From an uncultured Lachnospiraceae bacterium (GTDB taxonomy: Bacteria > Bacillota > Clostridia > Lachnospirales > Lachnospiraceae): a stretch of DNA of 64,000 nucleotides. Positions 1 through 9,093 of the stretch are shown one piece after another (position 1 is the stretch's first letter; every line of letters starts with the position of its first letter). The stretch lies in contig CAJULG010000003.1 of NCBI GenBank assembly GCA_910587045.1, positions 126,137 through 190,136 on the forward strand, written 5' to 3'. The notes beneath the pieces are model-generated. The model searched no databases, was not told where the DNA came from, and saw only the letters and a program-made list of their open reading frames with translations. The translations under genes and the position numbers were made by a program.

Positions 1-4
1 CAAC

Positions 5-778
5 CTATGATTCCTCCATCTGTTTCTTTACGAAGCCGATAAACATGTCCCATTCCTCCGGATGCTCTACATAATACCGCGGGCATTCCTTTCCGGTAAC
101 ATCGTAATGACGGATCACATCCTCTTCCGGATCCAGATGGTAATAATCACAAAGCTCTGCCGTCAGAGCTACGCAGCGATTATATGTAGCAACCGAGAAT
201 TCACCACTTTCACCGGGATGACAGCATTCAATGGAAATACTATAGGAATTGGCTCTGTTAGAAGCATATGCAATTTCATTTAAAGGTACGCACTGTATGA
301 TCTCTCCATCCAGACCGATCACAAAATGACTGCTGGCAGAAGTAACCGGATTCTCGGCAAGACTCTCGAAGTAATCCCGGTTTCCCTGTGCGGTTGTACC
401 CGGGTTTCCTGTGTAATGTATAACAATCTTACTGATATTGTCTATCTTATCACCCGGTCTGGAATATTCATTGATGCTCAGATAGTCCTCCCGGATATCC
501 AGATCCGGAAACTGTTCTGCTGCAGACACGATCGGATCAACGCTTGTCTTCACAGCCAGAACAGATGTGATCGTCTCTTTCACATTAAGCTCTTCTTCTG
601 TTCCGCGGGCATTTAACGTAGTAACGATAATTACCCCCACGATCATTGCCAGACAGCCTCCCAGCATCGGCATCAGCCGACAGAATAGCACAAATCCACT
701 CTTATTTTTTCTATGCCTGTCCTGCCTGATATTTTCATTTCTATGCCTGTCCCGCTTATTACTTTCATTTCCCTGCAT
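5..778 (-). CDS. Membrane-anchored N-acetylmuramoyl-L-alanine amidase (Amidase_2/PGRP fold)
   Basis: Predicted zinc amidase that cleaves the bond between muramic acid and the stem peptide, acting outside the membrane. A basic cytoplasmic tail with two near-identical RDRHR segments is followed by one transmembrane helix and a C-terminal Amidase_2 domain. Likely zinc ligands are the His in IVIHYTG and the His and Cys in VIRHYDVTGKECPR. I chose the ATG at 778 (257 aa) because AAGGGGTG lies just upstream; an in-frame ATG at 823 would add 15 residues with no clear ribosome binding site. The stop lies at the very edge of the window, so downstream neighbours are not visible. Cell-wall remodelling is the probable role; the exact process is unknown. 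Confidence 0.85.
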   Translation of the reverse strand: MQGNESNKRDRHRNENIRQDRHRKNKSGFVLFCRLMPMLGGCLAMIVGVIIVTTLNARGTEEELNVKETITSVLAVKTSVDPIVSAAEQFPDLDIREDYLSINEYSRPGDKIDNISKIVIHYTGNPGTTAQGNRDYFESLAENPVTSASSHFVIGLDGEIIQCVPLNEIAYASNRANSYSISIECCHPGESGEFSVATYNRCVALTAELCDYYHLDPEEDVIRHYDVTGKECPRYYVEHPEEWDMFIGFVKKQMEES

Positions 779-868
779 ATAAACACCCCTTCTTTCGTTC
801 AACGCCTGTTTGACTTTCTCCAATCTTTACTTCCATACCGGATCATATATCACCATGCGGAATGGGAG

Positions 869-1018
869 CGTCGTCTGCTTTGTATATAGAATTTGGTCCG
901 TGCAGTTCCTGATATGTATGGTTCCGGCCCTTCCGTCATTCTTACTGATGTCCGGGCAGTTCACCGCACAGAAGAGACCCCTGTGCGGTATACCTTCCTA
1001 TATACAAAGCAGCCGACG
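869..1018. repeat. 150-bp element bounded by a 21-bp inverted repeat
   Basis: Arms at 869-889 and 998-1018 are complementary at 20 of 21 positions (core CTGCTTTGTATATAG / CTATATACAAAGCAG). Inside is a perfect 8-bp stem, CCGCACAG (964-971) with CTGTGCGG (981-988). The element fills the gap between the divergently oriented genes starting at 778 and 1284. No convincing gene is seen here. It could be a structured leader RNA or a small mobile inverted-repeat element; I cannot decide between these. Confidence 0.5.
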
Positions 1019-1283
1019 AACTGGTATATTACCCATTTCATTAAAAATGGTTGTTTTCAACCGCGATACCCATGTAAAGCAGCGACTGCTGACCTGTTGA
1101 TTGCCTTATAAAATATCATATGCAACAGCCGGATAATGGTTCCATCGAATTGTTTGTGTCAAATATTTATTGACATCTGCATTCTGTTATGTTATTGTAC
1201 ACTTATCATACAGTCATAATATTAAATTCCCATTGATAAATTCTGATTATTTTCTTAAGATTCATTTCGAAAGGATTCCGTCT

Positions 1284-2063
1284 ATGTTAAATCGCATTTT
1301 GTCTCATTTAAACTACTATGCTTTCATAAAATTTCTTGTACTGGTCATTATAATAATCCTATGTACTCCTGAAGCGTTTTCTTATAGAAAAGATAAAGGC
1401 CTTTTCTCTACGATGCAAAGTGAACCCGCCGTCGACACAAGTCCCGGTTCCGGCACAGTCCCCACAGTTCTGGAACTCCAGTTATACAGCAGCAATGCCT
1501 GTGATCCATTGCTTGCTGTTGATAACGATCAGATCATCTGTGAATTCACACTGGCAGAACCCTGTCTGCTCCATTTTAAATCTACCGCTGATCATGAAGC
1601 ATCCGGCTATCTGTACTGTATGCAGCCGGATCTTCAGCACTGGCGCTTCATCTTCCGGATCCAGAACGGACTTCTGCCGGACCAGGGCCGGATCCAGGCA
1701 AGATCATTACTGAATTGGATATTCTGCGGTAATTACCGGTACTACGGCACCTGCAATGACATCCTTTATCTGGCACCGCTGGAAATCACCTTCCAGGTCT
1801 CCCGGCCGGATACGCAAGCTACTCAATGGCAGACTTCTCCCGTATATCTAACTGTCACGGTCACCGGAAATCATTCCCTGATATTTCTTCCGCCCGAACA
1901 AATCTATACCGAAGCCGGCTGCGCATGGACCATATCTGTGATAGATGCGGGAGGAAACGGCCCATGCTGCATTACAGTCCCCCTTGAATCTCCGGATACA
2001 CTATTGTATAATCTAACCAGTTTAGAAGCTTGTACCTATGAAATCGACTTATACCGACCCTGA
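1284..2063 (+). CDS. Membrane-anchored or secreted protein of unknown function
   Basis: I do not recognise this family. The protein (259 aa) has a hydrophobic segment at about residues 15-30 (FLVLVIIIILC), so it is probably secreted or anchored by its N-terminus. The remainder is rich in beta-prone sequence and has many Cys residues, including a CC pair near the end. The start at 1284 is supported by AAAGGA a few bases upstream; an in-frame ATG at 1170 lacks such a site. It precedes the HD phosphohydrolase gene by 38 bp on the same strand, so the two may be co-transcribed. No catalytic motif was seen. Confidence 0.6.
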   Translation: MLNRILSHLNYYAFIKFLVLVIIIILCTPEAFSYRKDKGLFSTMQSEPAVDTSPGSGTVPTVLELQLYSSNACDPLLAVDNDQIICEFTLAEPCLLHFKSTADHEASGYLYCMQPDLQHWRFIFRIQNGLLPDQGRIQARSLLNWIFCGNYRYYGTCNDILYLAPLEITFQVSRPDTQATQWQTSPVYLTVTVTGNHSLIFLPPEQIYTEAGCAWTISVIDAGGNGPCCITVPLESPDTLLYNLTSLEACTYEIDLYRP

Positions 2064-2101
2064 CCGGCGGCTGACTGAATCAGGAAAAAGGAGGAGCCCG
2101 A

Positions 2102-2545
2102 ATGCTGGAAAAAGCCATTGCGATTGCAGTTGAAGCTCACAGAGGACAGATTGACAAAGCAGGAAAGCCATACATCCTGCATCCAATGCGTGTTATGCTG
2201 GCAGGAAAAAACCAGGATGAAATGATCTGTGGAATTCTGCACGATGTGATAGAAGACACTCCCGTTTCCATTGACATGCTGGCACAGGAAGGATTTACAA
2301 AAACAGTTCTGGATGCACTCCTGCTATTGACCCATGACCGTTCCATCCCCTATCGAAGCTATATTGAGGCAATTCCTCCGAATCCGCTGGCAGTTCAGGT
2401 AAAGCTGTATGACCTGCACGATAATCTAAACCGGGATCGTCTGGGAACTCTTACGCTTGAGGACGAACGTCGTATGGACAAATACAAAAAATCCCAGGAA
2501 TATCTATTACAATTTCTTGATACTCCAAACGGCCATGTAATCTGA
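2102..2545 (+). CDS. Small HD-domain phosphohydrolase, RelA/SpoT hydrolase-like (MESH1 type)
   Basis: Stand-alone hydrolase domain (147 aa) resembling the (p)ppGpp-hydrolase half of SpoT and the small alarmone hydrolases. Visible motifs are the N-terminal AHRGQ, the YILHPMRV segment, the metal-binding HD pair in GILHDVIEDT, and VKLYDLHDN, which corresponds to KLADR(L)HN in characterised members. There is no synthetase or TGS domain. AAAGGAGGAG precedes the ATG. Hydrolysis of (p)ppGpp or a related nucleotide is inferred from family only. The XRE regulator downstream has its own -35-like TTGACA at 2563-2568, so it may be a separate transcript. Confidence 0.8.
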   Translation: MLEKAIAIAVEAHRGQIDKAGKPYILHPMRVMLAGKNQDEMICGILHDVIEDTPVSIDMLAQEGFTKTVLDALLLLTHDRSIPYRSYIEAIPPNPLAVQVKLYDLHDNLNRDRLGTLTLEDERRMDKYKKSQEYLLQFLDTPNGHVI

Positions 2546-2647
2546 CACATAGCAACTGTGCGTTGACAAATAGAACGGTTATGCTGGTAGCAGTGCTACT
2601 TTGTTTTATGATACCCTTTTGTTATCAAAGTACAGGAGGTTTCTATT

Positions 2648-3292
2648 ATGAACATTTCAGACAGAATACAGCATCTACGGAAAATGAAAGGAATATCGCA
2701 GGAAGAACTGGCAGATCAAATCGGCGTATCCAGACAGGCAGTTTCGAAATGGGAAGGCGAGCAAAGTCTCCCTGATATTGAAAAAGTGATTTTATTAAGT
2801 GAATACTTTGAAACCACTACCGATTATCTGCTCAAAGGGATTGAACCTGCGAAGGAATCGGAGAAAAAATGGAATGCACTGTTATTCACTCTTGCAGGAA
2901 CTGTCATAAATCTATCGGGACTGGTTCTGGCTGTCACAATCTGGATGGAACGACGCATGTCTTATACCGCCGGCATCGGAATGATCATCATGCTGCTGGG
3001 TACCGGAATATTTTTAACAGGGCAATGCCTCGATACGAAAGAAAAAGGAAAGGCCAGACGTTTCTTTTTCCTGCCTAATATATGGATCTTATCATTCATT
3101 CCTATGTCCTGCTGCTTTAATATCCTGGACGGACTGGCAGGTGGCTTCTTCGGAATGATCGCACCGGTTCCCATGCCGGGTAATTCTATCCTGACATTTG
3201 GATTATTCTGGATTCTATATTTCGCTATATGCATTACGGGTAACATGATCGCTATGCGATCCGTTGATCGTACAGGTAAATTTACATCTTAA
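2648..3292 (+). CDS. XRE-family transcription regulator with C-terminal membrane domain
   Basis: The N-terminal 65 residues are a typical Cro/C1 helix-turn-helix (ISQEELADQIGVSRQAVSKW). A short linker is followed by about four hydrophobic helices (residues 77-95, 100-125, 140-175, 180-205), making a membrane-tethered regulator. AGGAGG precedes the ATG. Upstream, TACTTTG (2597-2603) and CAAAGTA (2626-2632) form an inverted repeat that encloses GATA/TATC, a plausible self-binding site. The signal and target genes are unknown. This layout is common in Clostridia, often next to transporter genes, but none lies beside it here. Confidence 0.85.
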   Translation: MNISDRIQHLRKMKGISQEELADQIGVSRQAVSKWEGEQSLPDIEKVILLSEYFETTTDYLLKGIEPAKESEKKWNALLFTLAGTVINLSGLVLAVTIWMERRMSYTAGIGMIIMLLGTGIFLTGQCLDTKEKGKARRFFFLPNIWILSFIPMSCCFNILDGLAGGFFGMIAPVPMPGNSILTFGLFWILYFAICITGNMIAMRSVDRTGKFTS

Positions 3293-3302
3293 AATAGAAA
3301 AT

Positions 3303-3343
3303 ATGCAATGGGTGTTGAAATATTTGCCTCACACTCATTGCAT
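3303..3343 (-). terminator. Intrinsic terminator after the DUF4358 lipoprotein gene
   Basis: Arms 3303-3315 and 3331-3343 pair over 13 bp with one G-T wobble. Read on the minus strand the hairpin is followed by a T-rich run (ATTTTCTATTTTAA), as expected for termination of the gene ending at 3372. It also sits just after the convergent XRE gene. Confidence 0.7.
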
Positions 3344-3371
3344 ACTGAAAAATTATAATACAGACCTTCTA

Positions 3372-3890
3372 TTATTTACCTGTGCTTTCATTAATAATCT
3401 TCTCTGCCTCTGCTTTATCATCACAAACACATAAGATCACATAATTTCCTTTTGTCTCAAGTACCGGATTCTCCAGTTTCGGTACCTCCTGCGCATTGTA
3501 GCTCTGGAACGAAGCCAGTTGTGCCTCCACGCGAGCCTCCATACCTTCCTGAATGACTGTAACCTGATCAGCGGATGCTGCCTCTAAGACTGCAATCTCC
3601 TCTGCTGTGGCATTGGTTCCCATATATACCTTGCCAGATGCTACAGCATCCGGTGAAATACCGTATAAAGAAAGCGCCTTGTTCAGTTCAATCTCTCCAA
3701 GCTGATCCTTCCAGGTTACCCCGGAATACAGATCATCTGCAAGAATCCCGGTGTCAATGGATACTGCGGTATCCGTTCCGCAGCCGGCCAGGATACATAT
3801 AACCAGCCCCAATATGGCTGCTACTGTGGCAAACTTCCCTTTCCTGATATAGCTTCTTTTCCTCTGCCCGTTTATAATCTGTTTCATCAT
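3372..3890 (-). CDS. DUF4358 domain-containing lipoprotein
   Basis: A 172-aa secreted lipoprotein. A positively charged N-terminus and a hydrophobic stretch end in the lipobox LAGC, with Cys37 as the lipid-modified residue. The rest matches the DUF4358 pattern often found in Lachnospiraceae next to SGNH hydrolases, which is the arrangement here: the SGNH gene lies 34 bp upstream on the same strand. AAGGAG precedes the ATG. Function is unknown; the pairing suggests shared work at the cell surface, perhaps on exported or acylated glycans, but that is inference. Confidence 0.75.
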   Translation of the reverse strand: MMKQIINGQRKRSYIRKGKFATVAAILGLVICILAGCGTDTAVSIDTGILADDLYSGVTWKDQLGEIELNKALSLYGISPDAVASGKVYMGTNATAEEIAVLEAASADQVTVIQEGMEARVEAQLASFQSYNAQEVPKLENPVLETKGNYVILCVCDDKAEAEKIINESTGK

Positions 3891-3924
3891 TTCCTGCTCC
3901 TTTTTTCCACATTTTCAGTTTTGA

Positions 3925-4815
3925 TCAGTTAAATACATAGGTGTTATTTCTTAAGTATTCCATCCAGATACCGCAATATTCCACATTGCAATGGATTCCA
4001 TCCACACTGGCATTCTCCGGAAGGGCCCCGGTTTCATCTGCCAGTGCAGAAGCCACATCCAGATATACCACATTCTGTTCCTCACATACTGTTTTGATCA
4101 TCGCATTAAAACGATTGACGTTATCATTGTTATATATGGTGTCCTTTTCAGAACGGGAGGCAGAGATCGGAATAATATTCTCCACATAGATCACAGCCTC
4201 CGGCTGTAACAGTTTCACATCCTTGATCAGCTTGGAATACTGTTCCTGGAAGAGATCATCATACGGCCAGCCCAGTTCATTTACACCAAACATAATATAA
4301 ATCTTTTTATATTTCTGAACCTGCAGTGCCTCCATGACCGTAATCTTCCGTCCATCCTCCAAAGGTACGATCTCATCCGAGTATATACGGGTAATGCTTA
4401 ACCCTTTGGAACAATACGCCTGAAGATTGCTCAGATTGGAGTACAGCATAAAACCCTCTGTACGGGAATCTCCGATAAACAGGGCGTCATCAAAATAGGA
4501 ATCATCTACACGGCCTTCCGAGAGCACATATTCCTTGTCCGCTTTTCCCAGAGTCGCTCTTACCGTACCAATGGTATACAGGTGAATCGGCTGCCGCTGC
4601 AATGCCAGGCCAAGATGTTCTGTCTGGTCATTTCCATATTGTCCGATCTGACGACGGAGCTCCTCGATCGGATTCCATTGGTTGTCCTTGCTCCAGAAAC
4701 GAAAGTATATTATAGAAAACGATGCCAGTAAAAAAACGATGACGATGATTGATATGGTTATAATTTTTCGGCGTTTTACCCTTGTTTTATAGCTTCGTTT
4801 ATAATCCAGAGGCAT
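3925..4815 (-). CDS. Membrane-anchored SGNH/GDSL-family hydrolase
   Basis: A 296-aa protein with a basic N-terminus, one transmembrane helix (about residues 18-40) and an extracytoplasmic SGNH fold. Family blocks are visible: FIGDSRTEG with nucleophile Ser117, the GVNELGW segment carrying the oxyanion Asn, and DGIHC near the C-terminus with the catalytic Asp-His pair. The family includes lipases and carbohydrate O-acetylesterases or transferases; the substrate cannot be read from the sequence. It is first in a two-gene set with the DUF4358 lipoprotein. AAAGGAAA precedes the ATG. Confidence 0.8.
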   Translation of the reverse strand: MPLDYKRSYKTRVKRRKIITISIIVIVFLLASFSIIYFRFWSKDNQWNPIEELRRQIGQYGNDQTEHLGLALQRQPIHLYTIGTVRATLGKADKEYVLSEGRVDDSYFDDALFIGDSRTEGFMLYSNLSNLQAYCSKGLSITRIYSDEIVPLEDGRKITVMEALQVQKYKKIYIMFGVNELGWPYDDLFQEQYSKLIKDVKLLQPEAVIYVENIIPISASRSEKDTIYNNDNVNRFNAMIKTVCEEQNVVYLDVASALADETGALPENASVDGIHCNVEYCGIWMEYLRNNTYVFN

Positions 4816-4925
4816 CGTTACATTTCCTTTCTTTCGATTTTTGCGCTATTTATTATAGCATAAGTACATATAAATAACTATCCCCAAATATTACATATTT
4901 ATGAAAAATACGTCCTATTTTTTAG

Positions 4926-4954
4926 TCGATTTTCCCTCGCCAATATGGTATGAT
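4926..4954 (+). promoter_or_regulatory. Putative extended -10 promoter before the 122-bp repeat array
   Basis: TATGAT at 4949-4954 has a TG dinucleotide at 4946-4947 (extended -10) and a weak -35 (TCGATT, 4926-4931) at 17-bp spacing. If used, the transcript would run through the repeat array into the epimerase-like gene, placing the array in its 5' leader. Confidence 0.45.
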
Positions 4955-4968
4955 GTGTATAAGCAGTC

Positions 4969-5332
4969 CGCAGTGCCAAAATCAATCATGCGCAATCCGG
5001 CTGTTTACAGACGTATTTGCGCAGTTTGATTTTGATTGGGCGTACGCCCCTTCACCGAGGAAGCCAACGGGTTCCGAGGGGCACTGCGTTCATTCGTCAC
5101 GAATCAATAACGTGCAATCCGGCTGTTTACAGACGTATTTGCGCGGTTTGATTTTGACAGGGCCCACGCCCGTTTACCGAGGAAGCCAACGGATTCCGGG
5201 GGGCACTGCGTTCATTCGTCACGAATCAATAACGTGCAATCCGGCTGTTTACAGACGTATTTGCGCGGTTTGATTTTGACAGGGCCCACGCCCGTTTACC
5301 GAGGAAGCCAACGGATTCTGGGGGGCACTGCG
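4969..5332. repeat. Three tandem copies of a 122-bp structured repeat
   Basis: The marker GCAATCCGGCTGTTTACAG begins at 4992, 5114 and 5236, and GGCACTGCG at 5080, 5202 and 5324, giving an exact 122-bp period. The whole array is closed by a 9-bp inverted repeat, CGCAGTGCC (4969-4977) and GGCACTGCG (5324-5332). Within a unit, AATCCG pairs with CGGATT in the later copies and with CGGGTT in copy 1, keeping the stem by wobble. A GGGC/GCCC hairpin has a changed loop (GTAC or CCAC). Because 122 is not a multiple of three, the repeat is not coding. A structured RNA or a palindromic dispersed element are both possible. Confidence 0.85.
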
Positions 5333-5361
5333 ATTAATGTATAGTATATTGGGAGGTTACT

Positions 5362-6375
5362 ATGGAAGCAACAGCAAAGAAAATCAATTACGGGGGGGAA
5401 ACCTGTCTGGAATTGCGGGCGGGAAACTATCTTGCCATGATTGCCCCCGGCATAGGAAGCAACGTCCTTCGTCTTCGCGATGAGGCCAACGATATAGAAA
5501 TATTTCGTTTTAATCCTGACACTTCAATGGAAGAAATCCGGCAGGCTCCGGAAGTATACGGACTGCCCTCGCTTTATCTGCCAAACCGCCTTCGAGATGG
5601 CAGATTAAAAACCAGTGATGGACTTTATACACTACCGGTCAACGAAGCATCGTTAGGAAATCATATTCACGGCTTTTTACATAAGCGTCCGTTCTCTGTT
5701 ACAGATTTGTCTGCCTCTGAAGGAAAGGCAGTTGCCAGAACAGAATATCTGTATGATGAAACGGATGAATTTTTCCAGTATCTTCCCGTTTCTTTTCGAG
5801 CAGAATTTACATTTACACTCTCTGCAGAAGGACTGCATTATTCTTTTACCATGACAAATCTTTCTTCCGTTCAGATGCCATATGGCGTATGTACGCATAC
5901 CACCATGATGGGACCTTTTACTTCAAACGGTAAGGGAGAAAATATGCGGTTATATGTGCCGATCGGTGAAAAGTGGCAGTTAAATAACCGTTGTCTGCCG
6001 ACCAGCGTATTTATGCCTTTAGACAACCATGACAAACAATATTTAACCGGCTCCATGGTTCCGGTTCAGCAGATCATTAATAATGATGTGTATTATGCAG
6101 AAATGGGCGACATGGATGGAAAACCGTTTTACGGAATTTCGGCACTGGATATTGAAAGCGGTAAGGAAATCCGGAATGAAGTCTGTGAGGATTACAAATT
6201 CTGGGTGATCTGGAATGACTGGGGAGATAAAGGCTATTTCTGTCCGGAGCCAATGACATGGATCATTGATGCACCGAATCTTCCTTTGGAACCCGGCGAC
6301 ACCGGCTATCTGGAGCTGGCACCGGGGGAGAGCAAAACCGTAACCCAGCGTTTTTATACCGTGGTGAAAAATTAG
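5362..6375 (+). CDS. Aldose 1-epimerase-family protein (galactose mutarotase-like)
   Basis: A 337-aa beta-sandwich protein of the galactose-mutarotase-like superfamily. The features seen are PNRLRDGRL, GNHIHGF and GVCTHTTM, whose His residues lie where the catalytic and sugar-binding His of mutarotases sit. The usual activity is interconversion of alpha and beta anomers of free aldoses. It lies just before cellobiose phosphorylase, which releases free glucose, so anomer supply to sugar kinases is a reasonable role. GGGAGG precedes the ATG. Cellobiose phosphorylase has its own promoter, so the two need not be one operon. Confidence 0.8.
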   Translation: MEATAKKINYGGETCLELRAGNYLAMIAPGIGSNVLRLRDEANDIEIFRFNPDTSMEEIRQAPEVYGLPSLYLPNRLRDGRLKTSDGLYTLPVNEASLGNHIHGFLHKRPFSVTDLSASEGKAVARTEYLYDETDEFFQYLPVSFRAEFTFTLSAEGLHYSFTMTNLSSVQMPYGVCTHTTMMGPFTSNGKGENMRLYVPIGEKWQLNNRCLPTSVFMPLDNHDKQYLTGSMVPVQQIINNDVYYAEMGDMDGKPFYGISALDIESGKEIRNEVCEDYKFWVIWNDWGDKGYFCPEPMTWIIDAPNLPLEPGDTGYLELAPGESKTVTQRFYTVVKN

Positions 6376-6429
6376 ACCCCGGCCGGATTTATCCTTCATA
6401 AAATTGCAAGAATATACGCCTAGTTTTCC

Positions 6430-6458
6430 TTGTTTTTATGCTATGAATCATATATAAT
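6430..6458 (+). promoter_or_regulatory. Sigma-A-type promoter of the cellobiose phosphorylase gene
   Basis: TTGTTT (6430-6435) and TATAAT (6453-6458) at 17-bp spacing. The leader to the ATG at 6513 contains a short GGGC/GCCC stem and the ribosome binding site AAAGGGAGG. No regulator site was recognised. Confidence 0.7.
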
Positions 6459-6512
6459 GTTCAGTATGGGGCTTCCTATGCCCGCTAGATTTAAAGGGAG
6501 GTATACACACAC

Positions 6513-8966
6513 ATGAAATTCGGTTATTTTGACGACCAAAACAAAGAGTACGTTATTACCAATCCTAAGACTCCGTATCCTTGGATCAACTACTTAGGAA
6601 ACCAGGACTTCTTCTCACTTATTTCCAACACTGCAGGTGGTTACAGCTTCTATAAGGATGCACGTCTTAGAAGAATTACCCGTTATCGATATAATAACGT
6701 ACCTGTAGATATGGGCGGACGCTATTTTTACATTAATGAGGATGATAACATCTGGTCGCCTGGCTGGTCACCAGTAAAAAAGGATCTTGAATTCTATGAA
6801 TGTCGCCATGGTATGGGTTACACCGTGATCAGCGGTAAGAGTAATGGTCTGAAAGCAGAGGTTACTTTCTTCGTACCGAATAATTACAAGGGCGAGGTTC
6901 AGAAGGTCAGCTTAAAAAATGAAGGAACCGCTCCAAAGAGCTTTAAATTGTTTTCTTTCCTGGAATGGTGTCTGTGGAATGCAGAGGATGATACCACGAA
7001 TTTCCAGCGGAATTTTAACACCGGTGAGGTAGAGGTAGAAGGTTCTACTCTGTTCCATAAGACAGAATATAAGGAGCGCCGGGATCACTTTGCATTTTAT
7101 ACTGTGAATGCAGATATCGAAGGCTTTGATTGTGACAGAGAAAGCTTTATCGGTCTTTATAACGGATTTGAGAATCCGCAGACGGTACTGGCCGGCAGGG
7201 CCGGTAACTCCAAGGCGGATGGCTGGTCACCGATTGCTTCCCACTGCCTGAATATCAGTCTTGCTCCGGGCGAAACCAAGGATTTTGTATTTATTCTTGG
7301 ATACGTTGAGAATCCACAGGAGGAGAAATTCAACCAGGACGGCTCCATGAACAAGTCAAGAGCCTATGCAATGATCGAACAGTTTAACACTGCTGAAAAG
7401 GTGGATGCTGCTCTTGCTGAATTAAAGAAGCTCTGGTCAGATCTGCTTTCAAAATATACCGTTGAGACTCCGGATGATAAGATGAACCGAATGGTAAATA
7501 TCTGGAATCAGTATCAGTGTATGGTCACCTTTAACATGTCACGTTCCGCATCCTACTTTGAAAGCGGAATCGGACGGGGTATGGGCTTCCGTGATTCCAA
7601 TCAGGATCTGCTCGGTTTTGTGCATCAGATTCCGGATCGTGCAAGAGAACGGATCTTAGATCTTGCTGCCACTCAGTTTGAAAACGGTGGATGCTTCCAT
7701 CAGTATCAACCGCTTACCAAGAAAGGAAATGATGCAGTAGGCGGCGATTTCTCTGATGATCCATTATGGATGATCCTTTCTACTGCTGCATATATTAAAG
7801 AAACCGGCGACTATTCCATCCTGGATGAAATGGTTCCATACCGTAACGATGCCTCCCTGTCACAGACCATGATGCACCACTTACAGCAGTCCTTCTACCG
7901 GATCGTAAATAATGTAGGACCTCACGGCTTGCCACTCAGCATGCGTGCAGACTGGAATGATTGTCTGAACCTGTCCTGCTTCTCGAATACACCGGGCGAG
8001 AGCTTCCAGACCTGGACCTCTCCGAAGTACGGGGATGATAAGTATTCCAAGGTGGCAGAGAGTTTATTCGTAGCAACCCTTTTCACCTATACCGGACCGG
8101 AATATGTAGCGCTCTGCAAATATAAGGGACTGGACGATGAAGCAGCCAAGGCACAGGCTGAAATTGATAAAATGAAGAATACCATTATCGAGCATGGGTA
8201 TGATGGAGAATGGTTCTTACGGGCATATGATGACTTTGGACACAAGGTTGGTTCCAAGGAGAATGAAGAAGGTAAGATCTTCATTGAGCCACAGGGCTTT
8301 GCTGTTATGTCTGAGATCGGAAAAGACAAGGGATATGACATTCAGACACTGGAAAGTGTGGACAAGTACCTGAACTGCAAGCATGGTCTGGTACTGAATA
8401 ACCCGGCGTTTACTAAATATTATATTGAGTATGGTGAGATTTCTACCTATCCTGCCGGATACAAAGAAAATGCAGGTATCTTCTGCCATAACAATGCATG
8501 GATTATCTGTGCGGAAGCTTATGTGGGACATGGAGATAAGGCATTTGAATACTATTCCAAGATTGCACCGGCCTATCTGGAGGATATTTCAGATCTGCAT
8601 CGGACAGAGCCTTATGTATATGCACAGATGATCGCAGGTAAGGATGCCGGCCGCTTTGGCGAAGCAAAGAACAGTTGGCTGACCGGTACCGCTTCGTGGA
8701 ACTTTGTTGCAGTTTCTCAGTATATGCTGGGTATCATTCCGGATTATAACGGACTGAAGATCGATCCTTCTATTCCGTCAGAATGGGATGGTTTTAAAGC
8801 AACCCGTCAGTTCCGTAATGCAACTTATAACATTACGATCAAGAATCCTTCTCATGTTTGTAAGGGTGTCAAGAGCGTAACGGTTGACGGCAACGCCATT
8901 GAAGGCAATATACTCCCGGTTTTCAATGATGGCAAGGAACATACTGTAGAAGTTGTGTTAGGATAA
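6513..8966 (+). CDS. Cellobiose phosphorylase (GH94)
   Basis: Cytoplasmic enzyme (817 aa, usual size about 810-820) that splits cellobiose with phosphate into alpha-glucose 1-phosphate and glucose. The N-terminal beta-sandwich domain (about 1-290) is followed by an (alpha/alpha)6 barrel. The active-site segment GFRDSNQD carries Arg360-Asp361, and ADWNDCLN carries Asp483, aligned with the general acid of characterised cellobiose phosphorylases. No signal peptide is present, so cellobiose must be imported. It saves one ATP per disaccharide compared with hydrolysis. Cellodextrin or other GH94 specificities are possible, but length and sequence fit cellobiose best. Confidence 0.93.
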   Translation: MKFGYFDDQNKEYVITNPKTPYPWINYLGNQDFFSLISNTAGGYSFYKDARLRRITRYRYNNVPVDMGGRYFYINEDDNIWSPGWSPVKKDLEFYECRHGMGYTVISGKSNGLKAEVTFFVPNNYKGEVQKVSLKNEGTAPKSFKLFSFLEWCLWNAEDDTTNFQRNFNTGEVEVEGSTLFHKTEYKERRDHFAFYTVNADIEGFDCDRESFIGLYNGFENPQTVLAGRAGNSKADGWSPIASHCLNISLAPGETKDFVFILGYVENPQEEKFNQDGSMNKSRAYAMIEQFNTAEKVDAALAELKKLWSDLLSKYTVETPDDKMNRMVNIWNQYQCMVTFNMSRSASYFESGIGRGMGFRDSNQDLLGFVHQIPDRARERILDLAATQFENGGCFHQYQPLTKKGNDAVGGDFSDDPLWMILSTAAYIKETGDYSILDEMVPYRNDASLSQTMMHHLQQSFYRIVNNVGPHGLPLSMRADWNDCLNLSCFSNTPGESFQTWTSPKYGDDKYSKVAESLFVATLFTYTGPEYVALCKYKGLDDEAAKAQAEIDKMKNTIIEHGYDGEWFLRAYDDFGHKVGSKENEEGKIFIEPQGFAVMSEIGKDKGYDIQTLESVDKYLNCKHGLVLNNPAFTKYYIEYGEISTYPAGYKENAGIFCHNNAWIICAEAYVGHGDKAFEYYSKIAPAYLEDISDLHRTEPYVYAQMIAGKDAGRFGEAKNSWLTGTASWNFVAVSQYMLGIIPDYNGLKIDPSIPSEWDGFKATRQFRNATYNITIKNPSHVCKGVKSVTVDGNAIEGNILPVFNDGKEHTVEVVLG

Positions 8967-8986
8967 TACATGATACAATAAAACAA

Positions 8987-9028
8987 AGAAATACCGCTGC
9001 CGGAAACGTTTCCGGCAGCGGTATTTCT
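8987..9028. terminator. Bidirectional terminator between convergent genes
   Basis: A perfect 42-bp palindrome, 21 bp per arm, centred between 9007 and 9008. Both sides are A/T-rich; the minus-strand side gives the better T run (TTTGTTTTATT). It serves cellobiose phosphorylase on the plus strand and the acyl carrier protein gene on the minus strand. Confidence 0.85.
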
Positions 9029-9093
9029 GATTTGGTCATTATATTCTAAATTCAGTTTTATATAAGTACAGGTGATAGATGTCACACATTCTG

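Noticed and set aside
4950..5273. 107-codon open frame across the tandem repeat
   Set aside because: The 122-bp period is not a multiple of three, so each copy is read in a different frame, and no ribosome binding site precedes the ATG.
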